Shown here: positions 42,896 to 50,996 of the stretch, in pieces | How positions within the stretch are numbered: position 1 is the first letter of the stretch | Layout: each line of letters begins with the position of its first letter | Translations under genes and position numbers: made by a program | Assembly (NCBI RefSeq): GCF_002161355.1 | Contig: NZ_NFHL01000007.1 | Coordinates: 62,001 to 126,000, forward strand | Origin: Lachnoclostridium sp. An76 | Lineage (GTDB): Bacteria; Bacillota; Clostridia; Lachnospirales; Lachnospiraceae | Reading direction: 5' to 3' | DNA length: 64,000 bases | Notes under the pieces: model-generated | The model's database searches: none | Seen by the model: the letters and a program-made list of their open reading frames with translations, nothing else | Told to the model about the DNA's origin: nothing

Positions 42896-43765
42896 ATGAA
42901 GACAGCATTAACGATCGCCGGGAGCGATTCCAGCGGAGGCGCCGGGATTCAGGCAGATATCAAGACAATGACCGCGAACGGCGTGTTTGCCATGAGCGCG
43001 GTCACAGCACTGACTGCACAGAATACGACCGGCGTGACAGGGATCATGGAGGTATCTCCTGAATTTCTAAAAGAACAGATCGACTGTATTTTCACGGATA
43101 TCCGCCCGGACGCGGTAAAGATCGGGATGGTATCTTCCGCGGAGCTGATCCGCGCGATCGCTGAGAAACTGAAAGAGTATCAGGCGGAAAATATCGTGGT
43201 GGACCCGGTCATGGTGGCGACCAGCGGGGCAAAGCTGATCAGCGATGACGCCATTGGGACCCTGAAGGAAGCCCTTCTCCCCATGGCAGATATCCTGACG
43301 CCGAATATTCCCGAGGCGGAAGTGCTCTCCGGGATGGAAGTGAAGACAGAAGAGGATATGGTAAAGGCGGCGGAAAAGATCAGCCGGACCTATCACTGTG
43401 CCGTGCTGTTAAAAGGCGGACATCAGTTAAACGACGCAAACGACCTTCTCTGCCGGGGAGAGGAACACCGCTGGTTTTACGGGAAGCGCATCGATAATCC
43501 CAATACCCACGGTACGGGCTGCACCCTGTCCAGCGCCATCGCGTCAAACCTGGCGAAAGGCTTTGACATGGAGACAGCCGTGGAGCGGGCAAAGGCTTAC
43601 ATATCCGGCGCGCTTGGGGCTATGCTGGATCTGGGGAAGGGCAGCGGCCCTATGAACCACGCCTTTGACATCTCCGGGGAATACATAAAGGAATCTGACA
43701 GGGCAGCTGAACAGACCGGATCCGGCGCAGCGGGATCCGCAGGGAACGGAAAGGAGGGCGTATAA
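42896..43765 (+). CDS. thiD: Hydroxymethylpyrimidine / phosphomethylpyrimidine kinase
   Basis: A 289-residue ribokinase-fold kinase that makes HMP-PP for ThiE. It shows TIAGSDSSGGAGIQADIKT, VVDPVMVATSGAKL, TPNIPEAEVLSG and the catalytic NTHGTGCTLSSAIAS. The C-terminal tail is Ala/Gly/Ser-rich and longer than usual. The cytX start is 2 bases after the stop. Confidence 0.95.
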   Translation: MKTALTIAGSDSSGGAGIQADIKTMTANGVFAMSAVTALTAQNTTGVTGIMEVSPEFLKEQIDCIFTDIRPDAVKIGMVSSAELIRAIAEKLKEYQAENIVVDPVMVATSGAKLISDDAIGTLKEALLPMADILTPNIPEAEVLSGMEVKTEEDMVKAAEKISRTYHCAVLLKGGHQLNDANDLLCRGEEHRWFYGKRIDNPNTHGTGCTLSSAIASNLAKGFDMETAVERAKAYISGALGAMLDLGKGSGPMNHAFDISGEYIKESDRAAEQTGSGAAGSAGNGKEGV

Positions 43766-43767
43766 GA

Positions 43768-44961
43768 ATGGAAGCGAAACGTACCTCTGTATTTGAGAAC
43801 AGCCTGATCTGGTTCGGCGCAGGAGTCTCCATCGCGGAGATCCTGACCGGTACGTATCTGGCGCCTCTGGGATTCCAGAAGGGACTTGCCGCGATCATCA
43901 CAGGCCATGTGATCGGCTGCCTGATGATGTTCTTCGCGGGGCTGATCGGCGGGAAGATGCGAAAGAGCGCCATGGAGACTGTAAAGATGAGCTTCGGCCA
44001 GAAAGGCGGGCTCCTGTTCGCGGTCCTGAATGTGCTCCAGCTTGTGGGCTGGACAGCGATCATGATCTATGACGGCGCTCTGGCTGCGAACGGCACCTTC
44101 AATACCGGCGCATGGGTGTGGTGCATTGTGATCGGCGCACTGATCATCCTGTGGATCGCTGTGGGTGTGACCAATCTGGGGAAACTCAATACAGTCGCCA
44201 TGGCTGCGCTTTTTGTGCTCACGGTCCTGCTGTGCAGAGTCATCTTCTTTGGAGATTCCGGCGCGGCGGCTGACCTGGGCAGTGAGGCCATGAGCTTCGG
44301 CGCGGCGGTAGAACTCTCCGTGGCAATGCCGCTCTCCTGGCTGCCCGTGATCAGCGATTATACACGGGAGGCGGAAAAGCCGGTGAAGGCGACTGCTGCC
44401 AGCGTGATCGTCTACGGCCTGGTGAGCTGCTGGATGTACGTCATCGGCATGGGCGCGGCGATCTATACAGGAGAGTCAGATATCGCGGTGATCATGGTAA
44501 AAGCAGGGCTGGGGATCGCGGCGCTTCTGATCGTGATCTTCTCCACTGTGACAACCACCTTCCTGGATGCGTACTCTGCAGGTGTTTCGTCGGAATCTGT
44601 TTTCCCGAAGCTGAAAGGGAAACATGTGGGGATCATCGTGACCGTCATCGGCACTGTGGCTGCGATCCTGTTCCCGATGGATGATATCACGGATTTCCTC
44701 TATCTCATCGGGTCTGTGTTCGCGCCTATGATCGCAGTGCAGATCGCGGATGTGTTCCTGCTGAAAAAAGAGAAAGATCCGGGAGACTTTGAGTGGAAAA
44801 ATCTCGTGATATGGCTGATCGGTTTTATCTTCTACCGGTGGCTCATGACCGTGGATATCCCGGTGGGGAATACGCTGCCTGACATGGCGGCGGTCATTGT
44901 GCTCTGCCTGATCGCGGAAGCGGTCTTCGGGCGGAAAGAAAAAGACGCAAAAAACAGATAA
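43768..44961 (+). CDS. cytX: Putative hydroxymethylpyrimidine transporter CytX
   Basis: A 397-residue NCS1-family permease with about twelve membrane segments, starting with FENSLIWFGAGVSIAEILTGT. Within thi operons such proteins are named CytX and are linked to pyrimidine precursor uptake. AAAGGAGGG precedes the ATG. With ThiW it gives the operon an importer for each thiamine half. The operon ends in a strong terminator. Confidence 0.9.
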   Translation: MEAKRTSVFENSLIWFGAGVSIAEILTGTYLAPLGFQKGLAAIITGHVIGCLMMFFAGLIGGKMRKSAMETVKMSFGQKGGLLFAVLNVLQLVGWTAIMIYDGALAANGTFNTGAWVWCIVIGALIILWIAVGVTNLGKLNTVAMAALFVLTVLLCRVIFFGDSGAAADLGSEAMSFGAAVELSVAMPLSWLPVISDYTREAEKPVKATAASVIVYGLVSCWMYVIGMGAAIYTGESDIAVIMVKAGLGIAALLIVIFSTVTTTFLDAYSAGVSSESVFPKLKGKHVGIIVTVIGTVAAILFPMDDITDFLYLIGSVFAPMIAVQIADVFLLKKEKDPGDFEWKNLVIWLIGFIFYRWLMTVDIPVGNTLPDMAAVIVLCLIAEAVFGRKEKDAKNR

Positions 44962-44992
44962 ACTAAAGAAAGAAAAAGAAAGAGAAAGAAAG

Positions 44993-45044
44993 GGAGGGCG
45001 CAGCCGAGGGCAGACAGAGCCGTGGCAGGGCGCCTTCCTTTTTT
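44993..45044 (+). terminator. Terminator of the thi operon
   Basis: GGAGGGCGC pairs with GCGCCTTCC and is followed by TTTTTT. Confidence 0.8.
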
Positions 45045-45108
45045 ACGGCGTGTATGCTATAATTTCCCCAATAGTCCTGCAAAAGTTTAAATGAAAGGAG
45101 AGAGACAA

Positions 45109-45531
45109 ATGAAAAAATTTATTGAGGAATTTAAGGCATTCGCCCTTCGGGGGAATATGATGGACATGGCGGTCGGCGTTATCATCGGCGGCGGTTTTAC
45201 CGGTATCGTCACATCTCTTACGGACAATTTTATCAATCCCATCCTGAACCTTGTGACACGGGCGGAGATGTACACGCTCCGGGACCTGGTAAGGTTTGCG
45301 TCCAGATTCGCATCTGACCTGTTAAATTTCCTGATCCTGGCATTTGTGCTGTTCTGCCTGATCAAAGGCATCAATAAGATCATGGCGCTCGGGCAGAAGA
45401 AACAGGAGCCGGCAGCCCCGTCCACGAAAAAATGCCCGTACTGCCTGAGTGATATACCGGTACAGGCGACACGGTGCCCACACTGCACATCCGTGCTCCC
45501 GGAAAAAACAGAGAGCGCTGAGACGGTTTAA
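45109..45531 (+). CDS. mscL: Large-conductance mechanosensitive channel with C-terminal zinc ribbon
   Basis: A 140-residue protein. The first helix FALRGNMMDMAVGVIIGGGF and the second DLLNFLILAFVLFCLIKGIN are those of MscL, which opens on osmotic downshock. The external loop is short. Instead of the usual charged tail the C terminus carries two CxxC pairs (CPYCLSDI and CPHC), a rubredoxin-like zinc ribbon. I chose the ATG at 45109, with AAAGGAG 10 bases upstream. Confidence 0.9.
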   Translation: MKKFIEEFKAFALRGNMMDMAVGVIIGGGFTGIVTSLTDNFINPILNLVTRAEMYTLRDLVRFASRFASDLLNFLILAFVLFCLIKGINKIMALGQKKQEPAAPSTKKCPYCLSDIPVQATRCPHCTSVLPEKTESAETV

Positions 45532-45557
45532 GATTAAAAAGGAATGGAGAGTACAAT

Positions 45558-47084
45558 ATGGACAGTTCAATGTTTATCGGCACATGGTGGGCCCTGGTGC
45601 CGCCGCTTCTGGCGATCCTGCTCGCCTTTATCACAAAGGAAGTATACAGTTCCCTCTTTATCGGCGTGGCAGTGGGAGCACTGCTTTACAGCGGTTTTCA
45701 TCCGTGGGAGTCGTTTGTGAATTTTTTTGAGATTATGAAGGACAGCATGAATCTGAATATCCTGATCTTTGATGTCCTCCTGGGCATGATCATTGTCCTC
45801 ATGGCGAAGTCAGGCGGTTCCGCTGCCTACGGGAAATGGGCGGGGACCAAGATCAGATCCAAGAGGAGCGCCCTTCTCGCGACGGCGGGGCTGGGAGTCC
45901 TGATCTTTGTGGACGATTATTTTAACTGTCTGACCGTGGGTTCGGTCATGCGCCCGGTGACAGACCGGTATAAAGTGTCAAGGGCAAAACTTGCATACAT
46001 CATTGACGCCACGGCTGCCCCGGTGTGCATCATCGCTCCGGTGTCAAGCTGGGCTGCGGCGGTGAATTCTTACGTGCCGGAGGACGCGGGGATCAGCGGG
46101 TTCCAGCTTTTCCTCAGCACGATCCCCTATAACCTGTATGCCATCCTTACGCTGGTCATGGTGTTCTACATCGCCATTACGGCATTTGATTTCGGGCTGA
46201 TGAAGAAGCATGAGGACAATGCGGCGAAGGGAGATCTCTTTACCAGCGGGGCGGAAGAGTTTGAGCAGGTGTCTGAGGATGAAGTCAATCCCAACGGGAA
46301 GGTGATCGACCTGGTACTGCCGGTGGCAGTGCTCATCGTGTCCGCCATCGGGGCGATGATCTACACAGGCTTCCTCGGCGGGGCGGAGGATATCATCACG
46401 GCATTTTCCGGATGCGACGCTGAGACAAGCCTGATCTTTGCGACGCTGGTCACTGTGTTCTTTATGCTCCTCCTGTATCTGCCGCGGAAGGTCGTGACAT
46501 TCAAAGGATTCATGGACAGCCTGGCGGACGGGTTCAAGCTCATGGTGCCTGCGGTCACGATCCTGATCTTCGCATGGTCGCTGAAAGGCATGGGAGATGC
46601 TCTTGGGCTTGCGGATTTTGTGGGCCATGTGGTGGGGGACAATGCCTCGGCAAGCATCTTCATCCCGGCGGTCCTCTTTGCAGCGGCAGTGTTCCTGTCC
46701 TTTTCCACAGGGACTTCCTGGGGGACCTTTGCGATCCTCGTGCCCATCGCCACAGCGATGTTCTCAGGCGGAGCGGATATGCAGATGATGGTCATCTCTG
46801 TCTCAGCGGTCCTGGCGGGCGCAGTGTGCGGGGATCACGTATCGCCGATCTCGGATACGACGGTCATGTCTTCGGCGGGCGCCCAGAGCAACCATATCAA
46901 CCATGTGTCCACGCAGATGCAGTATGCGGCCATTGTCACAGTCATCAGTTTCGCGGGATACATCTTTGCCGGATTCGTGCATGTCTGGTGGATCGTGCTG
47001 GGGGCCAGCCTGATCGTACTGCTGGCCGTGCTGACAGGGATGAAAACATATCTCGGAAGAAAGCAGGAGCGGGCAGATGGATGA
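45558..47084 (+). CDS. Na+/H+ antiporter NhaC family
   Basis: A 508-residue membrane protein with about eleven helices. The conserved VFVDDYFNCLTVGSVMRP-like region, IDATAAPVCIIAPVSSWAA and FSTGTSWGTFAILVP are typical of NhaC-type antiporters. AAGGAATGGAG precedes the ATG. It overlaps the next gene by 8 bases. Confidence 0.9.
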   Translation: MDSSMFIGTWWALVPPLLAILLAFITKEVYSSLFIGVAVGALLYSGFHPWESFVNFFEIMKDSMNLNILIFDVLLGMIIVLMAKSGGSAAYGKWAGTKIRSKRSALLATAGLGVLIFVDDYFNCLTVGSVMRPVTDRYKVSRAKLAYIIDATAAPVCIIAPVSSWAAAVNSYVPEDAGISGFQLFLSTIPYNLYAILTLVMVFYIAITAFDFGLMKKHEDNAAKGDLFTSGAEEFEQVSEDEVNPNGKVIDLVLPVAVLIVSAIGAMIYTGFLGGAEDIITAFSGCDAETSLIFATLVTVFFMLLLYLPRKVVTFKGFMDSLADGFKLMVPAVTILIFAWSLKGMGDALGLADFVGHVVGDNASASIFIPAVLFAAAVFLSFSTGTSWGTFAILVPIATAMFSGGADMQMMVISVSAVLAGAVCGDHVSPISDTTVMSSAGAQSNHINHVSTQMQYAAIVTVISFAGYIFAGFVHVWWIVLGASLIVLLAVLTGMKTYLGRKQERADG

Positions 47085-47769
47085 GAGAAGGCCCGTCGGC
47101 ATGGGTGCGGATGGCAGAGACGCTGCTGACAGGAGAGCCGGCGGCAGAAATTCCGGAGAAAAAGTCTGCATAAAAGCGCCGTATATCGACCAGAGCGGCG
47201 CTTATCCCACCGGCTGCGAGAGCGTATCAGCAGTCATGCTTCTGCGGTTTTTAGGAGTTGGGATCTCTGTGGATGAATTTATCGAGAAGTATCTGGACAA
47301 ACAGGGATTTGAAGAGCGGGACGGAGTGCTGTACGGGCCGGATCCCCGGAAATATTTCTGCGGGAGCCCTTATGACGCGGATTCCTTCGGGTGCTACGCG
47401 CCGGTAGTCGCGAAGGCCCTGCGGCGGGCGCTGGGCAGCGGGTATACAGTGACTGATGAGACGGGCGTCCGGCTGGAAGAACTGGCCCGGCGCTATCTGG
47501 ACCGGGGGATGCCGGTCGTCTGCTGGGCGTGCATCAATATGCGGGAGCCAGTCGTCGGCCCGCAGTGGAAACTCCTGGATACGGGCGAGACGTTTACGTG
47601 GATCTCCAACGAGCACTGTATGCTCCTCGTCGGATATGATGAAGAAGGGTATTATTTTAACGACCCATATGACAATAACGGGCTCATCTGTTATCCGAAA
47701 GAAACGGTGGAGGAGCGGCACCGGGCGCAGCATATGCAGGCTGTGGGAGTGCGGAAGAACGGGAAGTGA
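47077..47769 (+). CDS. C39-like cysteine peptidase family protein
   Basis: 230 residues. After about 30 variable residues comes the domain: KAPYIDQSGAYPTGCESVSA with Cys47 as likely nucleophile, NEHCMLLVGYD with His179, and YYFNDPYD with the third polar residue. There is no signal peptide, which is unusual for a wall-associated C39 protein, so the N terminus or location is uncertain. It is co-translated with the antiporter. Confidence 0.8.
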   Translation: MDERRPVGMGADGRDAADRRAGGRNSGEKVCIKAPYIDQSGAYPTGCESVSAVMLLRFLGVGISVDEFIEKYLDKQGFEERDGVLYGPDPRKYFCGSPYDADSFGCYAPVVAKALRRALGSGYTVTDETGVRLEELARRYLDRGMPVVCWACINMREPVVGPQWKLLDTGETFTWISNEHCMLLVGYDEEGYYFNDPYDNNGLICYPKETVEERHRAQHMQAVGVRKNGK

Positions 47770-47903
47770 CTGTGAAAGGCGGCGAGCGGGAAAGAGCCGT
47801 TGAAAAACGTTAGGAAAGGCGATAAGGAAAAGCGACAGCGGAAGATCGATAAAATTTGTACTATACATTCCCGGTGCGGCGTGGTATAATAACCGATGGA
47901 CGC

Positions 47904-47976
47904 GGAAGCATAGCTCAGCTGGGAGAGCGCTCGCCTGACTAGCGGGAGGTCATGGGTTCGAGCCCCGTTGCTTCCA
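47904..47976 (+). tRNA. tRNA-Val (anticodon GAC)
   Basis: Acceptor GGAAGCA / TGCTTCC plus discriminator A; D arm GCTCAGCTGGGAGAGC; anticodon loop CTGACTA; T arm GGGTTCGAGCCCC. CCA is not encoded. A TATAAT lies upstream at 47885-47890. Confidence 0.95.
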
Positions 47977-47987
47977 TCGATCCTTTT

Positions 47988-48060
47988 GGGGTATTAGCGC
48001 AGCTGGGAGCGCGCCACATTCGCATTGTGGAGGCCACGGGTTCGAATCCCGTATACTCCA
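47988..48060 (+). tRNA. tRNA-Ala (anticodon CGC)
   Basis: Acceptor GGGGTAT / ATACTCC with the G3:U70 pair that marks alanine tRNAs; anticodon stem CCACA / TGTGG with loop TTCGCAT; T arm ACGGGTTCGAATCCCGT. CCA is not encoded. It lies 11 bp after tRNA-Val and is probably cotranscribed. Confidence 0.94.
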
Positions 48061-48080
48061 TTATATAAGTCCAGTGTTTA

Positions 48081-48137
48081 TGCGGGTTTTCAATTTTCGT
48101 GTTACATGAATTTTTTGAAAGCCCGCATTGATTTTTT
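48081..48137 (+). terminator. Terminator of the tRNA pair
   Basis: TGCGGGTTTTCAA (48081-48093) pairs with TTGAAAGCCCGCA (48115-48127), followed by TTGATTTTTTATT. Confidence 0.75.
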
Positions 48138-48325
48138 ATTATCTGGCTTGTTAAAGAGAATAAGCCACGCCTTGTATTTTTTCTCGTCAAATGTCGCATC
48201 TTTAGTTCGGAATCCGGAAGGTCAATAAAAGTCATGTGGCTGCCCCGAAGATGATACAATATTCCTGTCGAAAAGACGTACATCTTCGGATGTGCATTTC
48301 CGCCTGATGCGCCGACATCGGGTGG
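48138..48325. other. Gene-free AT-rich stretch
   Basis: No gene seen. A CCGAAGATG / CATCTTCGG inverted repeat (48245-48253, 48281-48289) is the only clear structure. Confidence 0.4.
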
Positions 48326-48353
48326 TTGACTTTTTAAGCACATTTGCTATAAT
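48326..48353 (+). promoter_or_regulatory. Promoter of the antisense antitoxin RNA
   Basis: TTGACT (48326-48331), a 16-bp spacer and TATAAT (48348-48353), with no reading frame downstream. Confidence 0.75.
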
Positions 48354-48359
48354 GTATTT

Positions 48360-48464
48360 AACAAGACAACTGGGATAGATAGATGAAGCCTATCCGTCCC
48401 GGGCAAGATTTTAAACTACGAAAAGTAGTCGCTTATCCTACCAAGATACGGGCGACTACTTTTT
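48360..48464 (+). ncRNA. Predicted antisense antitoxin RNA of a type I toxin-antitoxin pair
   Basis: An RNA of about 105 nt would run from the promoter above to the terminator hairpin at 48421-48464. Its 3' part is complementary to the end of the toxin mRNA on the other strand, as in txpA/RatA-type systems. Ends are inferred from promoter and terminator positions. Confidence 0.65.
48421..48464. terminator. Bidirectional terminator shared by toxin mRNA and antitoxin RNA
   Basis: AAAAGTAGTCGC (48421-48432) pairs perfectly with GCGACTACTTTT (48452-48463); T runs stand on both sides. The toxin stop codon lies in the stem. Confidence 0.85.
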
Positions 48465-48551
48465 CCGTTTATCATAGAAACTTTTTACAAGAGTGATGAT
48501 TGCAATAATCATTAGTACAAATGTAAATAAGTCGTCGTATGTAACGTACAT
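48456..48551 (-). CDS. Holin-like type I toxin peptide, 31 residues
   Basis: A minus-strand reading frame starts MYVTYDDLFTFVLMI and ends SFYDKRKK: a short N terminus, one membrane helix and a basic tail, the plan of Firmicute 'putative holin-like' type I toxins. AAAGGGGTGGT lies before the ATG at 48551. The stop is in the terminator shared with the antisense RNA. Such peptides damage the membrane when the RNA antitoxin is lost. Too short to be called by many annotation tools. Confidence 0.78.
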   Translation of the reverse strand: MYVTYDDLFTFVLMIIAIITLVKSFYDKRKK

Positions 48552-48613
48552 AAGCACCACCCCTTTCGCAAGACTCCGAAACGGATGGATTCCATAAAAG
48601 CCGCCTTAAATGA

Positions 48614-48722
48614 GTAAAGCCCTAGGTATCAGCCAATCCCGTATCATGGGAAACCTACCACCTAAGGCCTGTTTACTTAATAACTCTCGTCGCGTCTATA
48701 TACTATGCCGGAGGCAGTCAAA
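48614..48722 (-). promoter_or_regulatory. Toxin mRNA promoter and structured 5' leader
   Basis: On the minus strand TTGACT (48717-48722) and TATAGA (48696-48701) give a promoter with a short 15-bp spacer. The leader folds: AGTAAA..GCCCTAGGTA (48614 on) pairs with TACC..ACCTAAGGC..TTTACT (to 48678). Such leaders often hide the toxin ribosome binding site. Confidence 0.5.
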
Positions 48723-48790
48723 AATCAATAAATTTTGTGTGAATTTTTCTAAAATATTAGAGCTACTCTAAAATAATATTTTATTCCAGA

Positions 48791-48830
48791 AAAAGCACCT
48801 TCAGAATAAACTTCTGTTGGTGCTTTTGGT
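48791..48830. terminator. Intrinsic terminator, downstream of the minus-strand small gene
   Basis: AAAAGCACC (48791-48799) pairs with GGTGCTTTT (48819-48827), with CAGAA / TTCTG continuing the stem. It probably ends the transcript of the LanFEG-like operon and its two small genes. Confidence 0.7.
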
Positions 48831-48901
48831 ATCTCAACAAAAGAATCGGATTTCCCCGAATTGCGCATACCACTTATCCGTGATTAAAATATGATCCGAT
48901 C

Positions 48902-49171
48902 CTAAAGATTTGAGGCATCCGCAAAGCCTCCTTCCTGGGAAAATTCGATTATTAAATGTGCATTATTTCGAACGAATGTTTTGAAATACTCTAGTTCTAC
49001 GTCTGAATACCCATTATTTTCCCATTTATATTCCGGCAGCCAGCAGACAGCATTGTGAAAGCCATCTTTTTCGTCCGGTGTTTCAATGTATACTTTTACT
49101 TTACCGTCCGATAACATTTCAGAATGTGTAATTTCCGTATCATCATTTAAAGTCATGTATGGATACATCAT
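48902..49171 (-). CDS. Small soluble protein, 89 residues, unknown
   Basis: It starts MMYPYMTLNDDTEITHSEML and includes NAVCWLPEYKWENNGYSDVE and FVRNNAHLIIEFSQEGG. It is acidic with no membrane helix and resembles short uncharacterised proteins of Lachnospiraceae. The ATG at 49171 overlaps the stop of the upstream gene as ATGA, with GGGAG 9 bases upstream, so it is translated with it. Function unknown. Confidence 0.75.
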   Translation of the reverse strand: MMYPYMTLNDDTEITHSEMLSDGKVKVYIETPDEKDGFHNAVCWLPEYKWENNGYSDVELEYFKTFVRNNAHLIIEFSQEGGFADASNL

Positions 49172-49461
49172 AATATCAATCTCCCATACGCGATCATCCC
49201 GGCGATCCCCACGGCTCCCGCAGCATAGATGCAGTTGATGACCATGCACACCTGCATCCATTTGTTCCTGACGTTTCCCGCCGCATAGGCGAGCACGGAA
49301 AAGATTCCGGAAAAGATCATAAACGCGGCATAGCTGTAGATAATGATCTCCGCCGCAGGGGACTCCAGCGCCCAGTCAAAGGTGCGCAGGGGCAGGATCG
49401 TCCACGGGATAAACAGCATAAGAGTGGCAATGGCAGTACAGATTTTATTTTTCATATTCAT
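49168..49461 (-). CDS. Small membrane protein, 97 residues, unknown
   Basis: Three hydrophobic helices (CTAIATLMLFIPWTIL, IIIYSYAAFMIFSGIFSVLAYA, VINCIYAAGAVGIAGMIAY). GAAAGGA precedes the ATG. It lies 30 bases after the ABC permease stop on the same strand and is coupled to the 89-residue protein. It may be an accessory of the exporter; no family recognised. Confidence 0.72.
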   Translation of the reverse strand: MNMKNKICTAIATLMLFIPWTILPLRTFDWALESPAAEIIIYSYAAFMIFSGIFSVLAYAAGNVRNKWMQVCMVINCIYAAGAVGIAGMIAYGRLIL

Positions 49462-49491
49462 GATTTCCTTTCGTATTATTATTTTTCAGAT

Positions 49492-50262
49492 TTATTTCCT
49501 TTCAGCAGCTCCAAAGCGGACGCAGGCAATGGCCAGCGCGGCGGCGGTGATCAAAATGGCGGCGGGCAGCCATGGCAGCCAGTCGATCCGGGTGTCATAC
49601 ATCCCTTCTGCGGCTTTCCCGTACTGTACCATCAGCAGGTAAAATGGGTAGCTCATTGGGTAGGCGAACCAGATTTTTGTATTGATGATCAGCACGGACG
49701 GCACGATGGAGGCAAGTCCGATCCCTACGGAAAAGACCGGGGTCTGGATCAGGCAGGCGACCATCCAGAAAACTGCCGCCATGGGGATGGCGCCGGCGTA
49801 AATGCCCAGTGTGTTCCCGCAGACATAGAGCGGGTCCAGGATGAAATCATAATCCTGTATCCGGGAGACAAGCACGGCACTGAGGTAATATGCACAGACT
49901 GTCATGAGCATCTGGGCAGATGCCAGCAGGATGAGCACGGTGAATTTGGCGAGGCACAGCTTTGCGGAACTCACCGGCAGGGACAGCATTTTCATGATGC
50001 CGCCGTGGGAGCGTTCGGTCTGGATGAGGAGTACCGTACAGATGACCAGTGATGCAGGGATCATGAACCACACCATTCCCATATAGCCCTGGATAAAGAA
50101 GTTGTTTTCCGGGGTGATCGGGATCCCTCTGGTGTCAAAAGCAAAGTCAGAGTTGATGATACCGGGGACCCACATCATGATGACCGGGACCAGCAGGATC
50201 AGCAGGATCTTAGACCGCTTGATCTTTTTCAGTTCCACGCTGATAAGAGAAAAGAAATTCAT
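49492..50262 (-). CDS. ABC-2 permease, lantibiotic-immunity (LanG/MutG) type
   Basis: A 256-residue protein with six helices, starting MNFFSLISVELKKIKRSKILL, the usual opening of LanE/LanG permeases. The ATG at 50262 has GGAGG 8 bases upstream and overlaps the previous stop as ATGA. The trio ATPase-permease-permease matches LanFEG exporters that remove antimicrobial peptides from the membrane. Confidence 0.82.
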   Translation of the reverse strand: MNFFSLISVELKKIKRSKILLILLVPVIMMWVPGIINSDFAFDTRGIPITPENNFFIQGYMGMVWFMIPASLVICTVLLIQTERSHGGIMKMLSLPVSSAKLCLAKFTVLILLASAQMLMTVCAYYLSAVLVSRIQDYDFILDPLYVCGNTLGIYAGAIPMAAVFWMVACLIQTPVFSVGIGLASIVPSVLIINTKIWFAYPMSYPFYLLMVQYGKAAEGMYDTRIDWLPWLPAAILITAAALAIACVRFGAAERK

Positions 50263-50996
50263 TCTACACACCTCCTGAGTTTTTGGTAAATGAGTTCCAG
50301 TGCGCCGAACAACAGGACCTCAGCGGCGCACACGCCGAGAAAGAGAAAGACCCGGTCATTTTCCTCTGCTGCGGCGAGCGTCTGGTAAGGGGAGCTGAAC
50401 GGGAAAAGGCTCAGCACCGCATGATCCTGGGGAAAGATGAGGAGAGTAAACGCCAGGATCACACCGATCCCGAGGGACACCCACATATTTCTGCAGGCAG
50501 AGGCGATCACGAGCATCAGGATGACCGTAGGCAGGGCGGCTCCCCACTGAAAGAGGATACTCCCCAGGAGACCTTTCAGCAGTTCCGCTGCATCCGGGAT
50601 GCGGTCCGGGAACCAGTGAAGTGCGCACCCTGTGACCGCGAGGATTTCCACGGCAGTCATCATCGCCAGCATCACCGCGGCGATCACGGATTTGCCCAGG
50701 AATATGCTCCCGGCGCGGATCGGCAGCACATCCATTTTCTGGGCGCCGTTGTCCGCATACTCTGTGTGGTACATGATGCAGGCTCCGCAGATGGAGACAA
50801 GGATATTCAGCATTGCCATCATCTGCCAGTCCGCATCCATGAGGATGTCAAAAGGGCGTCCGGGCATTGCGGTGAATGTCTCCGGGCGGAAGAGCATATT
50901 TGCCAGGGGAAATGCCGCGGCGAGGAGGGCGCCCCCGAGGAAAGCGGGGAGATAGCCGGTCCGCTTCAGTTTTTTGATCTCCAGGTTCAGTGCCAT
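50259..50996 (-). CDS. ABC-2 permease, lantibiotic-immunity (LanE/MutE) type
   Basis: A 245-residue membrane protein with six helices, starting MALNLEIKKLKRTGYLPAFL, and the segment MYHTEYADNGAQKMDVLPI seen in LanE permeases. It overlaps the ATPase gene by 10 bases and the second permease by 4, so all three are co-translated. Confidence 0.82.
   Translation of the reverse strand: MALNLEIKKLKRTGYLPAFLGGALLAAAFPLANMLFRPETFTAMPGRPFDILMDADWQMMAMLNILVSICGACIMYHTEYADNGAQKMDVLPIRAGSIFLGKSVIAAVMLAMMTAVEILAVTGCALHWFPDRIPDAAELLKGLLGSILFQWGAALPTVILMLVIASACRNMWVSLGIGVILAFTLLIFPQDHAVLSLFPFSSPYQTLAAAEENDRVFLFLGVCAAEVLLFGALELIYQKLRRCVE

Noticed and set aside
47939-48343. 134-residue minus-strand reading frame containing a GFEPVAS-like peptide
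   Set aside because: It is the antisense of the tRNA genes and recurs near tRNAs in many genomes as a false annotation; no ribosome binding site.
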